A DNA stretch of 64,000 nt from positions 496,001-560,000 of the forward strand of contig OZ316897.1 of assembly GCA_973895155.1 (NCBI GenBank), in the 5' to 3' direction. A program made the position numbers and the translations under genes. The DNA is from Marsupella aquatica. Its lineage: Eukaryota > Marchantiophyta. Position 1 is the stretch's first letter, and each line of letters starts with the position of its first letter. Below are positions 24,971-37,029 of the stretch, one piece after another. Under the pieces are notes generated by a model. The model had not been told where the DNA came from. It made no database searches and saw only the letters and a list, made by a program, of their open reading frames with translations.

Positions 24971-27900
24971 AATCCATGAGGTAGCCTCGCTGAGCTACCA
25001 TATCCTTTTGAATAGTAAAGGACACAAAGTACATAAATCTAAGGACAGATACATGGGCCGTGACCTGCTGCGAACGTTGCATACGACCTGCCAGGCTGCT
25101 GGAGAAAAAATTTTAATTTCAAAAATTTGAATCAACCAATGAGATCGCAGGGAATGTATTCTCTGTATTTCTCTTGAAATACTGTCAATCAAATGCAGCC
25201 TGCGGCATTTTTTCCCAGACCTAGATCTCGCTGAGATCTACAATTCGAGACCAAGATCGCATCCAATGATCAAGAATTTGTGACAGTATGAGTGGAAATC
25301 AGACAGTCAAAGGGCAGGCGGATTGGAGCAGCGATCCCGATGTTCCCTTGAAACACACGAGGAATAAATGAGGGCTTCGGGTTACCCGGAGTCCTTTGAT
25401 GCCTCATGTACCTGCATGTGTGGTTTAAACTACTCTCACACACACACAGCCAGTGAGAAAGGGGGATTTGAAGTTTGTGAACCTTCATCTCCAATTTGCA
25501 TGTGAGCAGCTCCATTTTCTGGCCCTACCTTTTCACACAAGAACCTATTTCTATTCCAAGTCCTCAAACCAACTCATGGCAGCATATAAGTGGGTGAGAG
25601 ATCAATGCCTTAACCGCCTCCCCTGCCAGGCCTAATGACAAAAACACAGTAGTTACAAGGGCAAGGGCCAGAACCTTTTGGGCCCTTGAGATCCCAACCT
25701 CAAACTCCAGCATAAAACAAAAGCCCAACCAGGTCACACATGTTGTAAAACTCTGCCACTGAAAGCTTTGCTGTGCGCCAGGCAGCAGAAATTGTTGGCA
25801 AACATGATCAGATTTTCCCCTAACCTTCCGCAAATTGTTGAGGACCTTCACATGCGAATTGGCTGTAAGACCTGTGGTCTCAAATCCCATGGGCCACCTT
25901 TTTTTGGCTAAGAGAGAAAACTCTTAGGAAGGACGTTGATGCACCAATGGTCATCAGTTTGACCAGGGACTCCAAACACTTTCTTTGACAAAGCAATGTT
26001 CCTCATGAAAGCAAGGCCACAGCCAAGCTTGAGGAGCACAAAGAACAGAGCATTAAGTAATAAAATATCAGATCTGTGACCTGTGTGAAATTGACCTTTA
26101 TAGCCCCATGATTGAGTTTGAAGAGCAAAACTTCAAGTCACTGTTTTTCTCAATACACCCTTATGAAAACCTCAGGATTTACCATAACCCAATGAGAACA
26201 TGGGCTCATGTCTCCTGGTTGGGCGCCCTTTGTTTTTGGCAGTTTGAAATATAATATAATAATGACAACATAAACATGAAAAGAAGTTAAATTTTTGAAT
26301 GAAAACCTCTAGAAGTTTACTTTAAATAACTTGAACAAGAAGCGTGGATGGACCTCCAGGTTTGCAGAAATGCACAGATAGACTTGAGAACCAGCATGGA
26401 CCTGAACAAAATGCTCTGTTTTGCTCAGATATCATATGGTACTGGCGAGGGAAATGTGACTAAGGAAACAAGATAAATAATCATCTTTGGAAATTTGTAT
26501 CTCGTCAAATGAAGTCTACTTAATCAGGCCATGCCTGAGGAGTCCAGGAACAGTCAATTTGATTGAATATCAAAGGAGAAATTGAAAGGCAATTGTTTTT
26601 GCTAAACCTTCTATTGTCCTCTCCAATTCTTTGAGTCCTGAAATACAAGGCCAACAGTAATTCATAACTATAATATCCAATCAGGCTCTTTCTTTCTTGC
26701 TTTCTTGCTCAAGGTCTGTGTACAAAATGTCATTATGGCAGGAAGTAGAATCTGGGGAGTATGTGATATTTTTCCTAAAGTTACATGGTTAAGGTCATAG
26801 GTTAAGCAGAACACGTGGACTTTCTAACAATGGGAGGTTAAGACTTGCTTCCACAACTTTCATGGGATTTCCATAATTTCTGGACAGAATGGAGCTTAAG
26901 TTGTGTTATCATTTTTGAAGTTACTTGCTATTCCCATAATCTCTTGCAGGAAACTAACATTCAACAATTATATACTATGATGGAGGTCTAGGCAGGGGTT
27001 CTAGCCTGAACCCTAAATTTCTTCACTTTCTTTCTGGTCACTCAGTCTCTTTACATTGCTGAGGGTGTTGGGATTGATTGCATGGGCAGTGGTCACCGTG
27101 CTGAGTAAACTTTTACAAGTTACTAACCCGAGACCAGACCCACACCATGCATACCATTATCCTCTACATAAATCTTGAGTTGTAGAAAGGCAGTATCCTA
27201 GTATTGCCGAGTTCCGATACACAGTATGCTAGGACTGCAAGGTTTTGCAACTGGGCGCTGCAGACTGTGTACTAGTGTACTTGTTTGTGCCCGAGTGTTG
27301 CATGGTCCGTAGCTGGTTGGCGAGCTGTCAACATGACAGGAAAGGAGACGAAGGAATTGTCGATGGGCGTGAGAAATCGTGGCACTTGGCAGGTCAATGC
27401 AATGCAGCTGTGACGTGATTCGCCCAAGCTCGCCACGAAGATGGATCGGAGTCTTTGCGCCAAAAATGACAAAAGGACTGCCCAGAAAATCAGATTACAA
27501 AGACAATCAGTGTCAATCATTAGACGAGGGAGCGATGGGGAATGTGTGAGAGTTCTCGGAGGGGTTGCCGGAGCTGGATTTCATCGAAGTGTGGAAGATA
27601 AGGTTCGCTGGGTAGCTTGCCATTTCCGCATTGACGATTACGGAATCGCTGGCTCGTCAAAGCTCACGTTGGCTCGTCAAATCTCACGTGTGTGAGAGGT
27701 TGGCAGCTGACAGAGGAGGAGAATCTGAATTAGGGCTTTAGTTCGAATGTGAGCCCAATTGCGTCCTGAGAGAAGTGTTCGTTGCCAGACTGAGGCCAAT
27801 TGTGTCCACACTGACAAGCTTGGAAGCCGTCATTGAAGAGAGTCACAGAAAGAATGAGAAATGATGGAGATGTAGAGACATATTTCGCATCATAGAAAAA

Positions 27901-29030
27901 GAAGAGCGCAGTTGGCCATCAAAGAGAAGGAGAGAAATTGGACGAGGTGTTGAATGCTGTCGAAGAGAGGGAAGAGAGTGCAGCTCATTCTAGACAGGGA
28001 GAAAAACTGGCAGAGGCTAGCATCAGAGGATTAGGTGCACGGGTAGTCTTTGCGGATTAAGTGCACGGGTTGTCCATTAAAGACAACGAGAGTAATTGGA
28101 CGTGTTTGCTCTGTCTACAGTCAAGCAAGAGCCGGCGAGGAATTGGAAAGTTCTATTAACTCCTCGCGCCCCTAAGGTCGGACTTACGCATTTGTGCCGT
28201 TCTATGAACGAAGAGACGGCAACTTGCTGGAAGGATCATGATCCTGCTCGCCTGATTCTGAGTTGTCGCATTTGCATTATAAAACTTTCGCTGTGCGCGA
28301 GCTGGAAGGGAAATTAGCGATTCGTTCTGCCGTATTCGAGGAATCGAAGCCAAGAACAACTAGTTTCGTACCAGAAATGGCGCGGTAGGGAAAGCAAGAT
28401 TGAGGTCGGGAAGGAAGAAACATTTAGAGCACAGTCTCGTTTCCTCCTTCAGTGATCTTTTTCTGGTAGAGGCGGTCAGTCGAGCTGAATTGTGCGAGAA
28501 GTAGGAAGATTCTTTAAGAACGCTCGAGCTGCTCAAATTGCGAGGGGATTCTGTCAGTACGGCGACTGCGTCTCAAACCTAGCAAGCTTACATTATTTTA
28601 AGAGCAACGGACATCTTCTCCGCATGTTTCTACAGTGCTTGTGTCCAAATCTGAGCGGCCAGTCAGTCAGTACGAGAGTAAATTGAGCTTCAAAGAGGGG
28701 GACCAGTGAATCGCTAACCACAAATGACCGTAGGACAAAATCTGGGCATTTGATTTTCCCCGAGAGACGTCTGTGCTACCGAGGCGGAGAGGAGTGGATT
28801 ACTATCCAGAAATGGTCGTAAGGAAAGTTCGAAATCTGTCATTGCACTGCTAGACCTACCTGCCTGCGAGCTGCGGAGAGGAGAGGACGAGAGGGGGTTT
28901 ACTACCTAGTAACAGGAAGTGGCCATACGGAGAGAGGGGAGGAGGAACAGATAGGCGGTGTCGGGAAAGGAGGTCGCGGTTTGTTCGTACGGACGTGGAA
29001 GTAAACGGAGAAAGCAAACAAATAGCAAAG
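24971..29030. other. No gene recognised; includes 5' flank of the acidic membrane protein gene
   Basis: Nothing with a known domain. 27645-27690 carries two copies of ggctcgtcaaannctcacgt, the second ending in a CACGTG (G-box-type) core. 28036-28075 has two copies of a gtgcacgggt phrase. The final few hundred bases are GA-rich and probably 5' UTR or promoter of the gene beginning at 29031; no clear TATA box was found. Confidence 0.4.
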
Positions 29031-32000
29031 ATGAAGAAACAGGTTGTGCGCGCGGGGAAGTACTTTTCAGTTGGCATCCTTTTCATCGCCTGTCTGCCGG
29101 TCTTGCTGCCATTGCTCTTCCTTCTATCGATTTTCGGATTCACCTTCGTGTTACCCCTGGGATGCGCGCTGGCGGGATTTCTCTACCTTCGCAAGTATGT
29201 GGGGATGCTGTATCGGAAGCTCCCCAGCACGCTGGTTGGTTGTTCGTCATGGGGACGAAGACGACCTTTACCCGGGCCTCACACCGCTCCTCCGTTGTCC
29301 ATAGATTTGCCTCTTAGGGACCAGCAGGAGATTGAAACCTCCGAATCCGTAGATCCTGAGTTTGATGCCGTTGTCATCAGCACTTCTCAGGAGAAGGAAC
29401 GAGGGTCTGTTGGCGGTGCTGACGGTACGGGTATCGAGTCAGAGCCGGAAGCTCTTTCTTCCGCTGATGTATCTGCTGGTGATGGCACTGGAAGAGAGGG
29501 TGTCGATGCCGACAATTTCGATCAGGATGGCATCACAGTTCGGGAAAAAGATTATGAGACAATTGTTGACAATTGGACAAACAGGGAGGGAACAGATGAT
29601 GAAACTGCGGAGAAAGATACCAGAAGAGAGGGAGGTGATGATGAGTCCGATGCCGTTGTCATCAGCACTCCTCCACGGGAAGAGGAACGATGGTCTGTTG
29701 GCGGTGCTGGCGGTACGGGTATTGAATCAGAACCGGAAGCTGTTTCTTCCGCTGACGTATCTGCTGAGGACGGGACTGAAAGAGAGGGTGTAGATGCCGA
29801 CAAATTCGATCAGGATGGCAGCACAGTTCTGGAAAAGGGTGATGAGACAATTGTTGACAATGCCACGAACAGGGAGGGAACAGATGATGATGATACTGCG
29901 GAAAAAGATACTAGAGAAGAGGGAAGTGATGATGTGTTTACCGAGAATGGGACCAGACCAGAGGAAGCAGGTGAGGTGATATCTGCTGAGAACTGGACCA
30001 TGAAAGAGGGAGTACATGTTCCTACTTTTGCAGAGAACGGGACCACAAGAGAGGAAACACATGATGACACGTCTCCTGAGACGGTGACTGGAAGGGAGAT
30101 CGGAGAATATGACGTATCTACTAAAGACGGGACCAAGAAAGAAGGAATTGCGGGAGACACACCTGACGATGATATTAACAGAAGCCCGGTAATTGCTGAC
30201 GACACATCTCTTGATGAGACGAGAGGACATGTAACAGAACTTGACATATTTGGTAAGGATGGGACTGGATCAAAGTGGCAAGATAGCACATCTATCGAGG
30301 ATGGGACCAAAAAAGAGGAAGGTTACAACGACGGAGAAACACAGGAAGAAGTGGAGGCCGAGCAGGAAAATGAAATTGAGAATCTAAATGAAGAAAAGAT
30401 GGAGAACACCATGCTGAGTCCCGCCAATAACGAGAAGTCTTTTGAATCCCCAGAGGACTTTGGGAGGACTTCAGGTATTGAACAAATAGGAGAAAGGAGT
30501 GAGCAGGATGAAGTCCACGCCAAACCAGATGGTGGGACTCACCCTGAAGTGAATGACGAGGACGAAGGTAGCGAAGGAGTCGAAACACCGTCAGAGGAGA
30601 CCAAGGAACAGAAATTTGAAGCTGTGCCGGATGAACGCATCCTTGGTGGATTGGGAGATGATAGAAACGGGAAATCAGCTACTGCAGTAATTCCTCCTCA
30701 TAGCTTTCATGAGGCTTCCGAAAATGAATCCCCCACGAAGCCAGAGGGGGTTCGACAGCTTCTCCCAAATCAAGCTCATGAGGACGACATTTGGATCTGC
30801 AAGGAATGCGGATGGAAGTACCCAAATGCCAAACCTAGCGCCAAGATACGACGGAACCACAAGAAGCACTGTCTGGGATCGTCTCCCGGAGCTCCAGCTC
30901 CTGAAGGTGAAATTGATGCAGATGTGACTGGTCCGGGGAATGAGCATCACTCACAGGAGAACTTAGGCACCGGTGGAACTGCAATCTCTTCTGCAGACTC
31001 TGGTGAGCATGATGAACAGTTAGGAGTCGCGAACGAACTCCCCTCCGTGACCTCGGAGTCATTTCGCTCTGTCCCGGAAGAATTCCCTCACGACATGTGG
31101 TCTTCGTTTGATTCTGTGGACAGTAACTACGATGATGAGCAGGATCAACTGACACAGGTACCTAACGGCAGCTCCTGCGTTTGAGATGGGCTCGTTCTCT
31201 CCAATTCTGAATGCCTCTTTTCTGTCATGTGTTTGAATTCCTTATGGGCATTTTTGTTGTTGAATAAGCTGCCTTCCTTCTCGATAGTTGGCCTCAGGCA
31301 GAAAGTGAATTGGTGATGAGATCGGGTGCATTTTTTCCATCTCTAAATGCGGTGGTTTTTGTACGATGTCGAACTTTTCTCCTTGCGGTTTAGTACATCT
31401 TTTCTTCACATAATCTTTCTTTGTAGTTCTGGTGGGCACCCACCTGCTTGTAGTTGGTCTAAGGCAGATACGTTATCAGGTTAGCCTCGATTCACCATTC
31501 ATGATGGTCTAGACCTTTGCGTACCGCGAAGCATTGTCTGTGGATAACAATTGCCGAGGTCCTGTTCTGAAGGAAAGCAATTGCCGAGGTTTCTTTGTTT
31601 CCTAGCATTTCGGTCTGCGTCTCATATGAATCCGGCGGGAATACGACAGGTTTAATTTGCGATTACTGGCAGTATTTCGTCGAGTCGAGACAAGGCCTAA
31701 CCTTCACCAGTCCACCACCCATCTTAGAAGGTTTAGGATGCTGGTTTTCCTGGTGTTTTGGTCGAGCTATAGCAATCACGTCCTGTCTGTAAGCCGAAAT
31801 GGTTCTTCCTTGCACCCACGTGTGAGCTCCCCACTTACCTTTATACTTGTCAACCTGTGTCATGGATGGATGAATGAAAGATTGGGCGATGATTTTTCTC
31901 TATGCAAACCCGAACAGGGGCATAGACAGTCCATGTTTGACATCCTTACCTCTACCGGTGCATAGGTGTGAGGAGTCTGACATCTAGCACAGTTTGCCCA

Positions 32001-32726
32001 GTTATTGCAGTTCTGGCGAGATGTGGAGGCTAATTCGATTGGAGACCCCAAACCAGCACAGGAAGCCTTCCTTCGGAAGAGGAGAGGCAAACCTAGTGAG
32101 GGGACCTGAGCAAACATTCTCCACCTGCCCTCCTGTCCCTCAATGAACCTTTACTCCAGCCAAAAGCAATCACCTGCAGACCGGAGAGCATTTTTCATCC
32201 AAAAGCCAGAGGTGGTCGGTGATGGTAGAAAATCCAGTTGAAACGAACTTCGTTCAGATCTCCTTGTTTGACTTCTCTGCTGTAACCAACATGTTTTTCA
32301 GTTGTTTGAGACTTTCAGGCTGAAAATGGTAGGTGTCAGATTTATTCTCTGCTAACGCGCTCTAAATGATCTGTTCCTATGACAAATTAAGATTTTAGAA
32401 ATCTGGTTCTCTTCCAGCTTTGCACACGATTGTCATCTATCTTTACGATTGCGTCTGAAGCTGTGAATGCTGACCACTTGCTTACGGGTGACTCGTATTC
32501 TGTGACGTCACAGGTTCAACAAGAGCTGCGACTCACTGATGATTTGAATGCAGTGAAAGGAGTTGTTGGGGATAAGCATGTCTCAACGGGCCCCCTCCTT
32601 ACTGACATAGAAGAGCTCAGTCAATTTTTGGGCATTGACTTGCCTGTTAGGAGTGCAGATCTGCCTGATATAGAATGGGCAAAGTTGTCTATAGAAGTAA
32701 TGAAGGTGGTTGTGGGAATAGATTGA
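29031..32726 (+). CDS. Acidic repeat-rich membrane protein with a C-terminal Cys/His finger (two exons proposed)
   Basis: I do not recognise the family. From ATG 29031 the product starts with a short basic segment, then two adjacent hydrophobic stretches (about residues 12-35 and 37-54: GILFIACLPVLLPLLFLLSI, FTFVLPLGCALAGFLYL), so it is probably membrane-anchored. A long Glu/Asp/Thr-rich region follows. It contains a tandem 95-residue duplication (DNA 29364-29648 and 29649-29930, motifs DAVVIST and GTGIESEPEA) and then degenerate units of about 20 residues built on NGT-x-E. Near the C-end is CKECGWKYPNAKPSAKIRR with NHKKHC (30796-30870), a C-x2-C...H/C zinc-finger-like cluster. The uninterrupted frame ends at 31184, but a donor (CAG^gtacct, 31157/31158) and acceptor (cttccag^CTT, 32417/32418) join in phase to an exon ending at 32726. 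This would give 811 residues. The first exon is firm; the second exon is inference. Confidence 0.7.
29364..29930 (+). repeat. 285 bp in-frame tandem duplication inside the acidic protein gene
   Basis: Two adjacent 285 bp copies (95 codons) start at gatgccgttgtcatcagcac (29364 and 29649). The second has a few extra codons in its acidic tail. Both keep the reading frame and are clearly diverged, so the duplication is not an assembly artefact of identical sequence. Confidence 0.85.
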
Positions 32727-33282
32727 CATTCTGATCTTCTTTGTCAGCTGATCTGCAATTCATGTACATTTGTAGATTTAAATCAGGAAATTGGATCACA
32801 GATTAGCACAAGGTGTACTAGTGCAGAAAGCTTGAACCCTCTACCAATAGAGCCCAGCTGTATAGCACGAAAACTTAGCAAGCTATCAAGCTAGATGAGA
32901 GGCAGTATTTCTTCTCCGTGTATTTGTACATGTGAGTTTTTTCGCAGCAGCAAGTGAGGACACCCAATGCCTCGATCAGCACGCCCTGCACAACTTGAGC
33001 TGTGTCCCAATGTGGTTAGTCTGGTTTAGAGGCAATGTGCTGCATATATTGGCTTTTATACAAACTCTGATATGTGAATATCATGAAAAATCGACAAGTC
33101 GTTTTTGCAGGACGAGCCACGCGTGTCCTTTTGATGCTCTTGTTTGTGTACGAAATTTTGCGAGCTATCTGTGTAGCCCTTTGTTTTGTCTCATTTCTAT
33201 CTTCAAGAAGAACAAAGACTAGTCCACAAGCGCTAAGAATGGCAGATGGTGTTTGATGAAATTGTCATTCCGAGAATGTATC
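32727..33282. other. 3' flank, no gene recognised
   Basis: This is the 3' region of the preceding gene if the second exon is real. Short frames (32932-33256) have no support. Confidence 0.4.
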
Positions 33283-33622
33283 AAAGAACGGCAGAATGAA
33301 CCAACTGGCTTTGGTCAGTTGGCCAGAGGATGAGCCTAGAACCGAGAGGTCCCAGGTTCAATCCTCCCGGGTGTGGAGGGTATGTGTGTGTGTGGGTGGG
33401 GTGTAGTGGTGGGAGTATTGATTATCTCCTCAGCCCTGGTTGCCCACTTTGGGTTCTGGTTTAATCCTCTCTCCTTCCTGGTCTGGGTCCCTGTCGGATC
33501 CTTGGGTATTGTCCCCTTGTGGCTGCCCTACATAGAACTGCATGCTCCAAAGCAGGACGTCTATCCTCTATTGGATGGGCCTGCTTTCGGTTTTCAAGGC
33601 AAAAAAAAAGAACGGCAGAATG
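33283..33622 (+). mobile_element. tRNA-derived SINE, copy 2, with target-site duplication
   Basis: Same family and orientation as the copy at 12291-12641. The A box TGGTCAGTTGG is at 33312-33322, the B box GGTTCAATCC at 33355-33364, and the A-rich tail begins at 33601. The target duplication aaagaacggcagaatg flanks it at 33283-33298 and 33607-33622. It lacks a stretch of about 13 bp just after the B box that copy 1 has; otherwise I count only a few substitutions, so the two are close relatives. The first bases before the shared start (ctttggtc) differ between copies, which suggests untemplated or 5'-variable ends. Confidence 0.9.
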
Positions 33623-35160
33623 TCTTTCTGAAATTTTCTAGTTTACTCATGTTCATGAAAATTATCGTAGATCAGTTTTTGATTCCCTTTTTAAGCTAAA
33701 TGTAAAACCCCCTGAGAAAAATAAAATTGTAGTGGTCCAAAGACAATAACCAGATACGCAACAGGTACGCCGTAATCTAAAAACTATGAAAATAGAGTTT
33801 GTCACTGGCTTGTTTCTCTCTTCTTGCTCCATAACAAAGAAGCATTTTTGTATAAGGTGAAGGTCTACTAGGAGCTAGAGCGAGGCGAAGGCCTGACGTC
33901 AAAATATGTGGTGGTTTGCATTTTCTCTCATTTTACATATTTATGATACCCTCCAACTGGACCAAAGTTTAACCACGGACTCAGTTTCAGAATTCTGAAG
34001 GACAAGAAGCTGTTGTCAAGAGAGCTTGATCCAAAGGTTGCCCATAGCCATGCCGAGTTGGAGCTCTCATGGGGAGCAGTTCGCTTCCAGTAGTTTCAGT
34101 TTGTGTACTCTAGATTCTTAGGTTTAATATCCAATCCAGAGGTGGCTGACTTCGATCCATTCCCAGCCCAAGGTTCTCCTGTGGTGACAAGGGACAGTGT
34201 ACCTAGATTCATAGGCTTAGTACCCAATTAATATTTGGCCAACTTTCATGCATTTCCTGCCCAATGTTCTCCTGTGGTGATTTAGGGGTCGTTCTTGAGC
34301 TGGCTGGCACTGCTATGTTCTTGCTGGTTGCTCTTGCAGCCAAATGAGAATTGTGCCCTGGTGGTTTCTATTGCAGGTGACTTGGAATTCTTCTGGTATC
34401 ATCGTCACTGTTTCCTTCATAAAATAAAAAAATAACCTGCAAAAGAGGAACAATCCAATCCAAGCTGCGAGTCAGGCCAGACCTCAACCAATCTGGAAAA
34501 CGAACCCAATGTCCATGTGTTGCACCATTACTCAGGGTGAGGCACAGAGGTGATGATGAGGCAAGGATGGCGAGGTCGAGACCAGGGGGGGTGTCTTTTG
34601 CCCATCAAACATTTTTTCAAATACTGACCATGAGTTCTTTACGCCCAGACTTTTGGGCTATTTGGCTCTCTTGCCTATGTCTCGCAATTGGGTGCCTTCT
34701 GATATAGTGGAGGGTGATAGAAATGACATTTCGGATACAGACACTCGTTCAGAATAGATGACATCTGACAAACCGACAATCGTCCAGAGTACACTATTGT
34801 ACACCGACAAGAGTCCAGAATAGACTGGATCTGGCGTTTGGTAATAAATGCTGCAGTACTACAAATCAGAAAAAGTGGACATACGTCCGGTAGTGTATAA
34901 CTATACACTGGACAAAGCGGATGAAGAGAACTACCGTAACCTCTTACAGTAATTCCTCTTTCGCAAACGAAGCTTCCTGTTTTTCTTTGTTCTCCATGGA
35001 ATCTTCAGGAAAGCTAGCACAGAGTGCCAAGTGCTCTGTTGGGGATAAGTCAAGGCAAAGACTCTAGCATAAAAGAGACGGCAATCGGTCGGCCAGTCGA
35101 CCCGCACACCAGGGATGGGTCTCGGCATTCACAGAGTAGGACCGGTGATGGAATTGGCCG
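33623..35160. other. No gene recognised
   Basis: 34735-34825 holds two to three loose repeats of a gacaatcgtccagagta-like unit. A perfect 8 bp inverted repeat with a 2 bp loop (agtgtata / tatacact) lies at 34892-34909. No coding region is supported. Confidence 0.4.
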
Positions 35161-35671
35161 CAGGTGGAGAAGCCGAATTTGCCGCAAGGGCGGACGAGTG
35201 TGACGCGGGATTGGGAGTAGTTCCGGTTTTGATCTTACTTTGATTTCGTCTTTTGCCACTTTCACAGCTGTGAAATCAATTTCGAGGGAGTGGAGTGCAT
35301 ACCAAGAACGGGGATTAACAGGAGTTGACACAGGTGGAGAAGCGAGCTTTGAGAATTTGCGGCAAGGGCGGACGAGAGAGATTTGGAATTGGGAGTTTCC
35401 CGTTTCGATCTTACTTTGATTTCGTTTTTTGCCAGTCTCACAGCTGCGAAATCAATTTCGAGGGAGTGGAGTGTATACCAAGAACGGGGATTTTAACAGG
35501 AATTGACGCAGGTGGAGAAGCGAACTTAGAGAATTTGAAGCAAGGGCGGACGAGAGAGATTCGGGATTGGGAGTTGTTCCAGTTTCGATCTTACTTTGAT
35601 TTCGTCTTTTGCGACTCTCACAGCTGCGAAATCAATTTCGAGGGAGTGGAGTGCATACCAAGAACGAGAGC
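35161..35671 (+). repeat. Three tandem repeats of 170-180 bp upstream of ERGIC3
   Basis: Copies start with caggtggagaagc at 35161, 35331 and about 35509, and each ends near gtgcataccaagaacg. A fourth partial end (tatatcaagaacgggga) lies near 35772. Copies differ at scattered sites and by small indels. They stay open in one frame across two copies, giving a repeated peptide around SYFDFVF...SHSCEINFEGVEC, but there is no start or homology to support a protein. The array ends about 200 bp before the ERGIC3 ATG, so it lies in the promoter or 5' UTR. Confidence 0.85.
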
Positions 35672-35868
35672 TTGAACATGCTGTTACAGATTTCTGTAGA
35701 GTATTTTGGAGTGAGGTTTAAAGATCCGAGCATACTGCTGTAGAGGCGTCAAGGCAACAGAGCAAGCGGGGTGTATATCAAGAACGGGGAATTCGTAAGG
35801 GTGCCGAATTCTTCAGTTGTGGGTCGACGTGAGGAACGGCGAAGAGTAGTCGTTACGGAGAGGCAAAC

Positions 35869-37029
35869 ATGCAGGGACTTCATAAGCTGCGGCAGCTGGA
35901 TGCTTTCCCGAAGGTGAATGAAGACTTCTACAGCCGGACGCTCTCAGGCGGCATCATCACCGTCGTTTCCACTGTCCTCATTTTGGCACTCTTCGTTACG
36001 GAACTCCATTACTATGTACATCCTGCGCAAGAAACTCAGCTGTTGGTCGACACGTCCAGAGGGGAGACCTTGAATATCAACTTCAGCATCACATTTCCGA
36101 AGCTGCCCTGCTCTGTCGTCAGCCTTGATGCAATGGATGTGAGTGGAGAGGCGCACCTGAATGTGATACATGGGATTTACAAGATGAGGCTGAATTCAGC
36201 AGGAGGCGTCTATAGACCGCCGGAGCTGGCTGGCGTCAATCAGGTCAGGATCGAAAAGCCTCTTCAGAGCCATGGAGGCCGCCTTGGTTCGAATGAGGTC
36301 TATTGTGGGTCCTGCTTTGGTGCGGAAGCGTCACGCGATGAATGCTGCAATAATTGTGAAGCGGTCCGAAAGGCATACCGGCGGAAGGGATGGGCGTTGA
36401 CAGACCTGGACTTGGTTGATCAGTGTAAACGAGAGGATTTCCTGAAGAAGGTCAAGGAGGAGGAGGGAGAAGGATGCCAAATGTATGGATTCCTGGAAGT
36501 GAACAAGGTTGCTGGGAACTTTCATTTCGTTCCTGGGAAACCCTTCGAAGAGGCCAATTTGCATGCTCATGATAATCTGCAAGTTTACAAGACGGATTCT
36601 TTCAATGTGAGCCACAAAATTCACAGCCTCAGCTTTGGACACCACTTTCCAGGAAAAGTGAACCCTCTTGATGGATTTCAACGCATCCAATACAGCACCA
36701 ACAGCATGTACCAGTACTTCATGAAGGTGGTTCCAACAATATACTCGGATTTGAGTGATAAAATCTTCACCAACCAGTTTTCAGTCACAGAGCATGTCAA
36801 GGAAATCGACCCAGGGGCTGATCGCTCCAAGTCTGGGGTATATTTCTTCTATGATCTCTCACCAATCAAGGTGAATGTCACCCATGAAAGAACTTCGTTT
36901 CTGCACTTTTTGACAAACCTTTGCGCTATCATCGGAGGCATCTTTACTGTATCAGGAATAATTGATTCTGTTGTGTACCACGGACAAAGGGCACTCAAGA
37001 AGAAGATGGACATTGGTAAGCTCGGCTGA
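35869..37029 (+). CDS. ERGIC3: ERGIC3/Erv46-type ER-Golgi cargo receptor, intronless
   Basis: Erv46/ERGIC3 cycles between ER and Golgi in COPII/COPI vesicles with an Erv41 partner and helps sort or retrieve luminal cargo. The 386-residue product is full length for the family. It has a cytosolic N-terminus with LRQLDAFPKVNEDFYSRTLS, a first transmembrane segment (about 27-49), a large luminal domain, and a second transmembrane segment (about 346-369, NLCAIIGGIFTVSGIIDSVV). A short cytosolic tail HGQRALKKKMDIGK follows. The luminal domain holds the characteristic Cys cluster (C146, C149, C159, C160, C163), a YGFLEVNKVAGNFHF block and HxIHSLSFG. The ATG at 35869 gives the expected N-terminus. 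There are no introns in an otherwise intact frame. The tandem repeat array directly upstream may influence its transcription (inference). Confidence 0.95.
   Translation: MQGLHKLRQLDAFPKVNEDFYSRTLSGGIITVVSTVLILALFVTELHYYVHPAQETQLLVDTSRGETLNINFSITFPKLPCSVVSLDAMDVSGEAHLNVIHGIYKMRLNSAGGVYRPPELAGVNQVRIEKPLQSHGGRLGSNEVYCGSCFGAEASRDECCNNCEAVRKAYRRKGWALTDLDLVDQCKREDFLKKVKEEEGEGCQMYGFLEVNKVAGNFHFVPGKPFEEANLHAHDNLQVYKTDSFNVSHKIHSLSFGHHFPGKVNPLDGFQRIQYSTNSMYQYFMKVVPTIYSDLSDKIFTNQFSVTEHVKEIDPGADRSKSGVYFFYDLSPIKVNVTHERTSFLHFLTNLCAIIGGIFTVSGIIDSVVYHGQRALKKKMDIGKLG

Noticed and set aside
28995-29030. Earlier start (GTG) for the acidic membrane protein
   Set aside because: Not an ATG; the ATG at 29031 directly precedes the basic and hydrophobic N-terminus.
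35325-35675. 116-codon protein across the ERGIC3 upstream repeats
   Set aside because: Follows the repeat period and has no homology; most likely untranslated.
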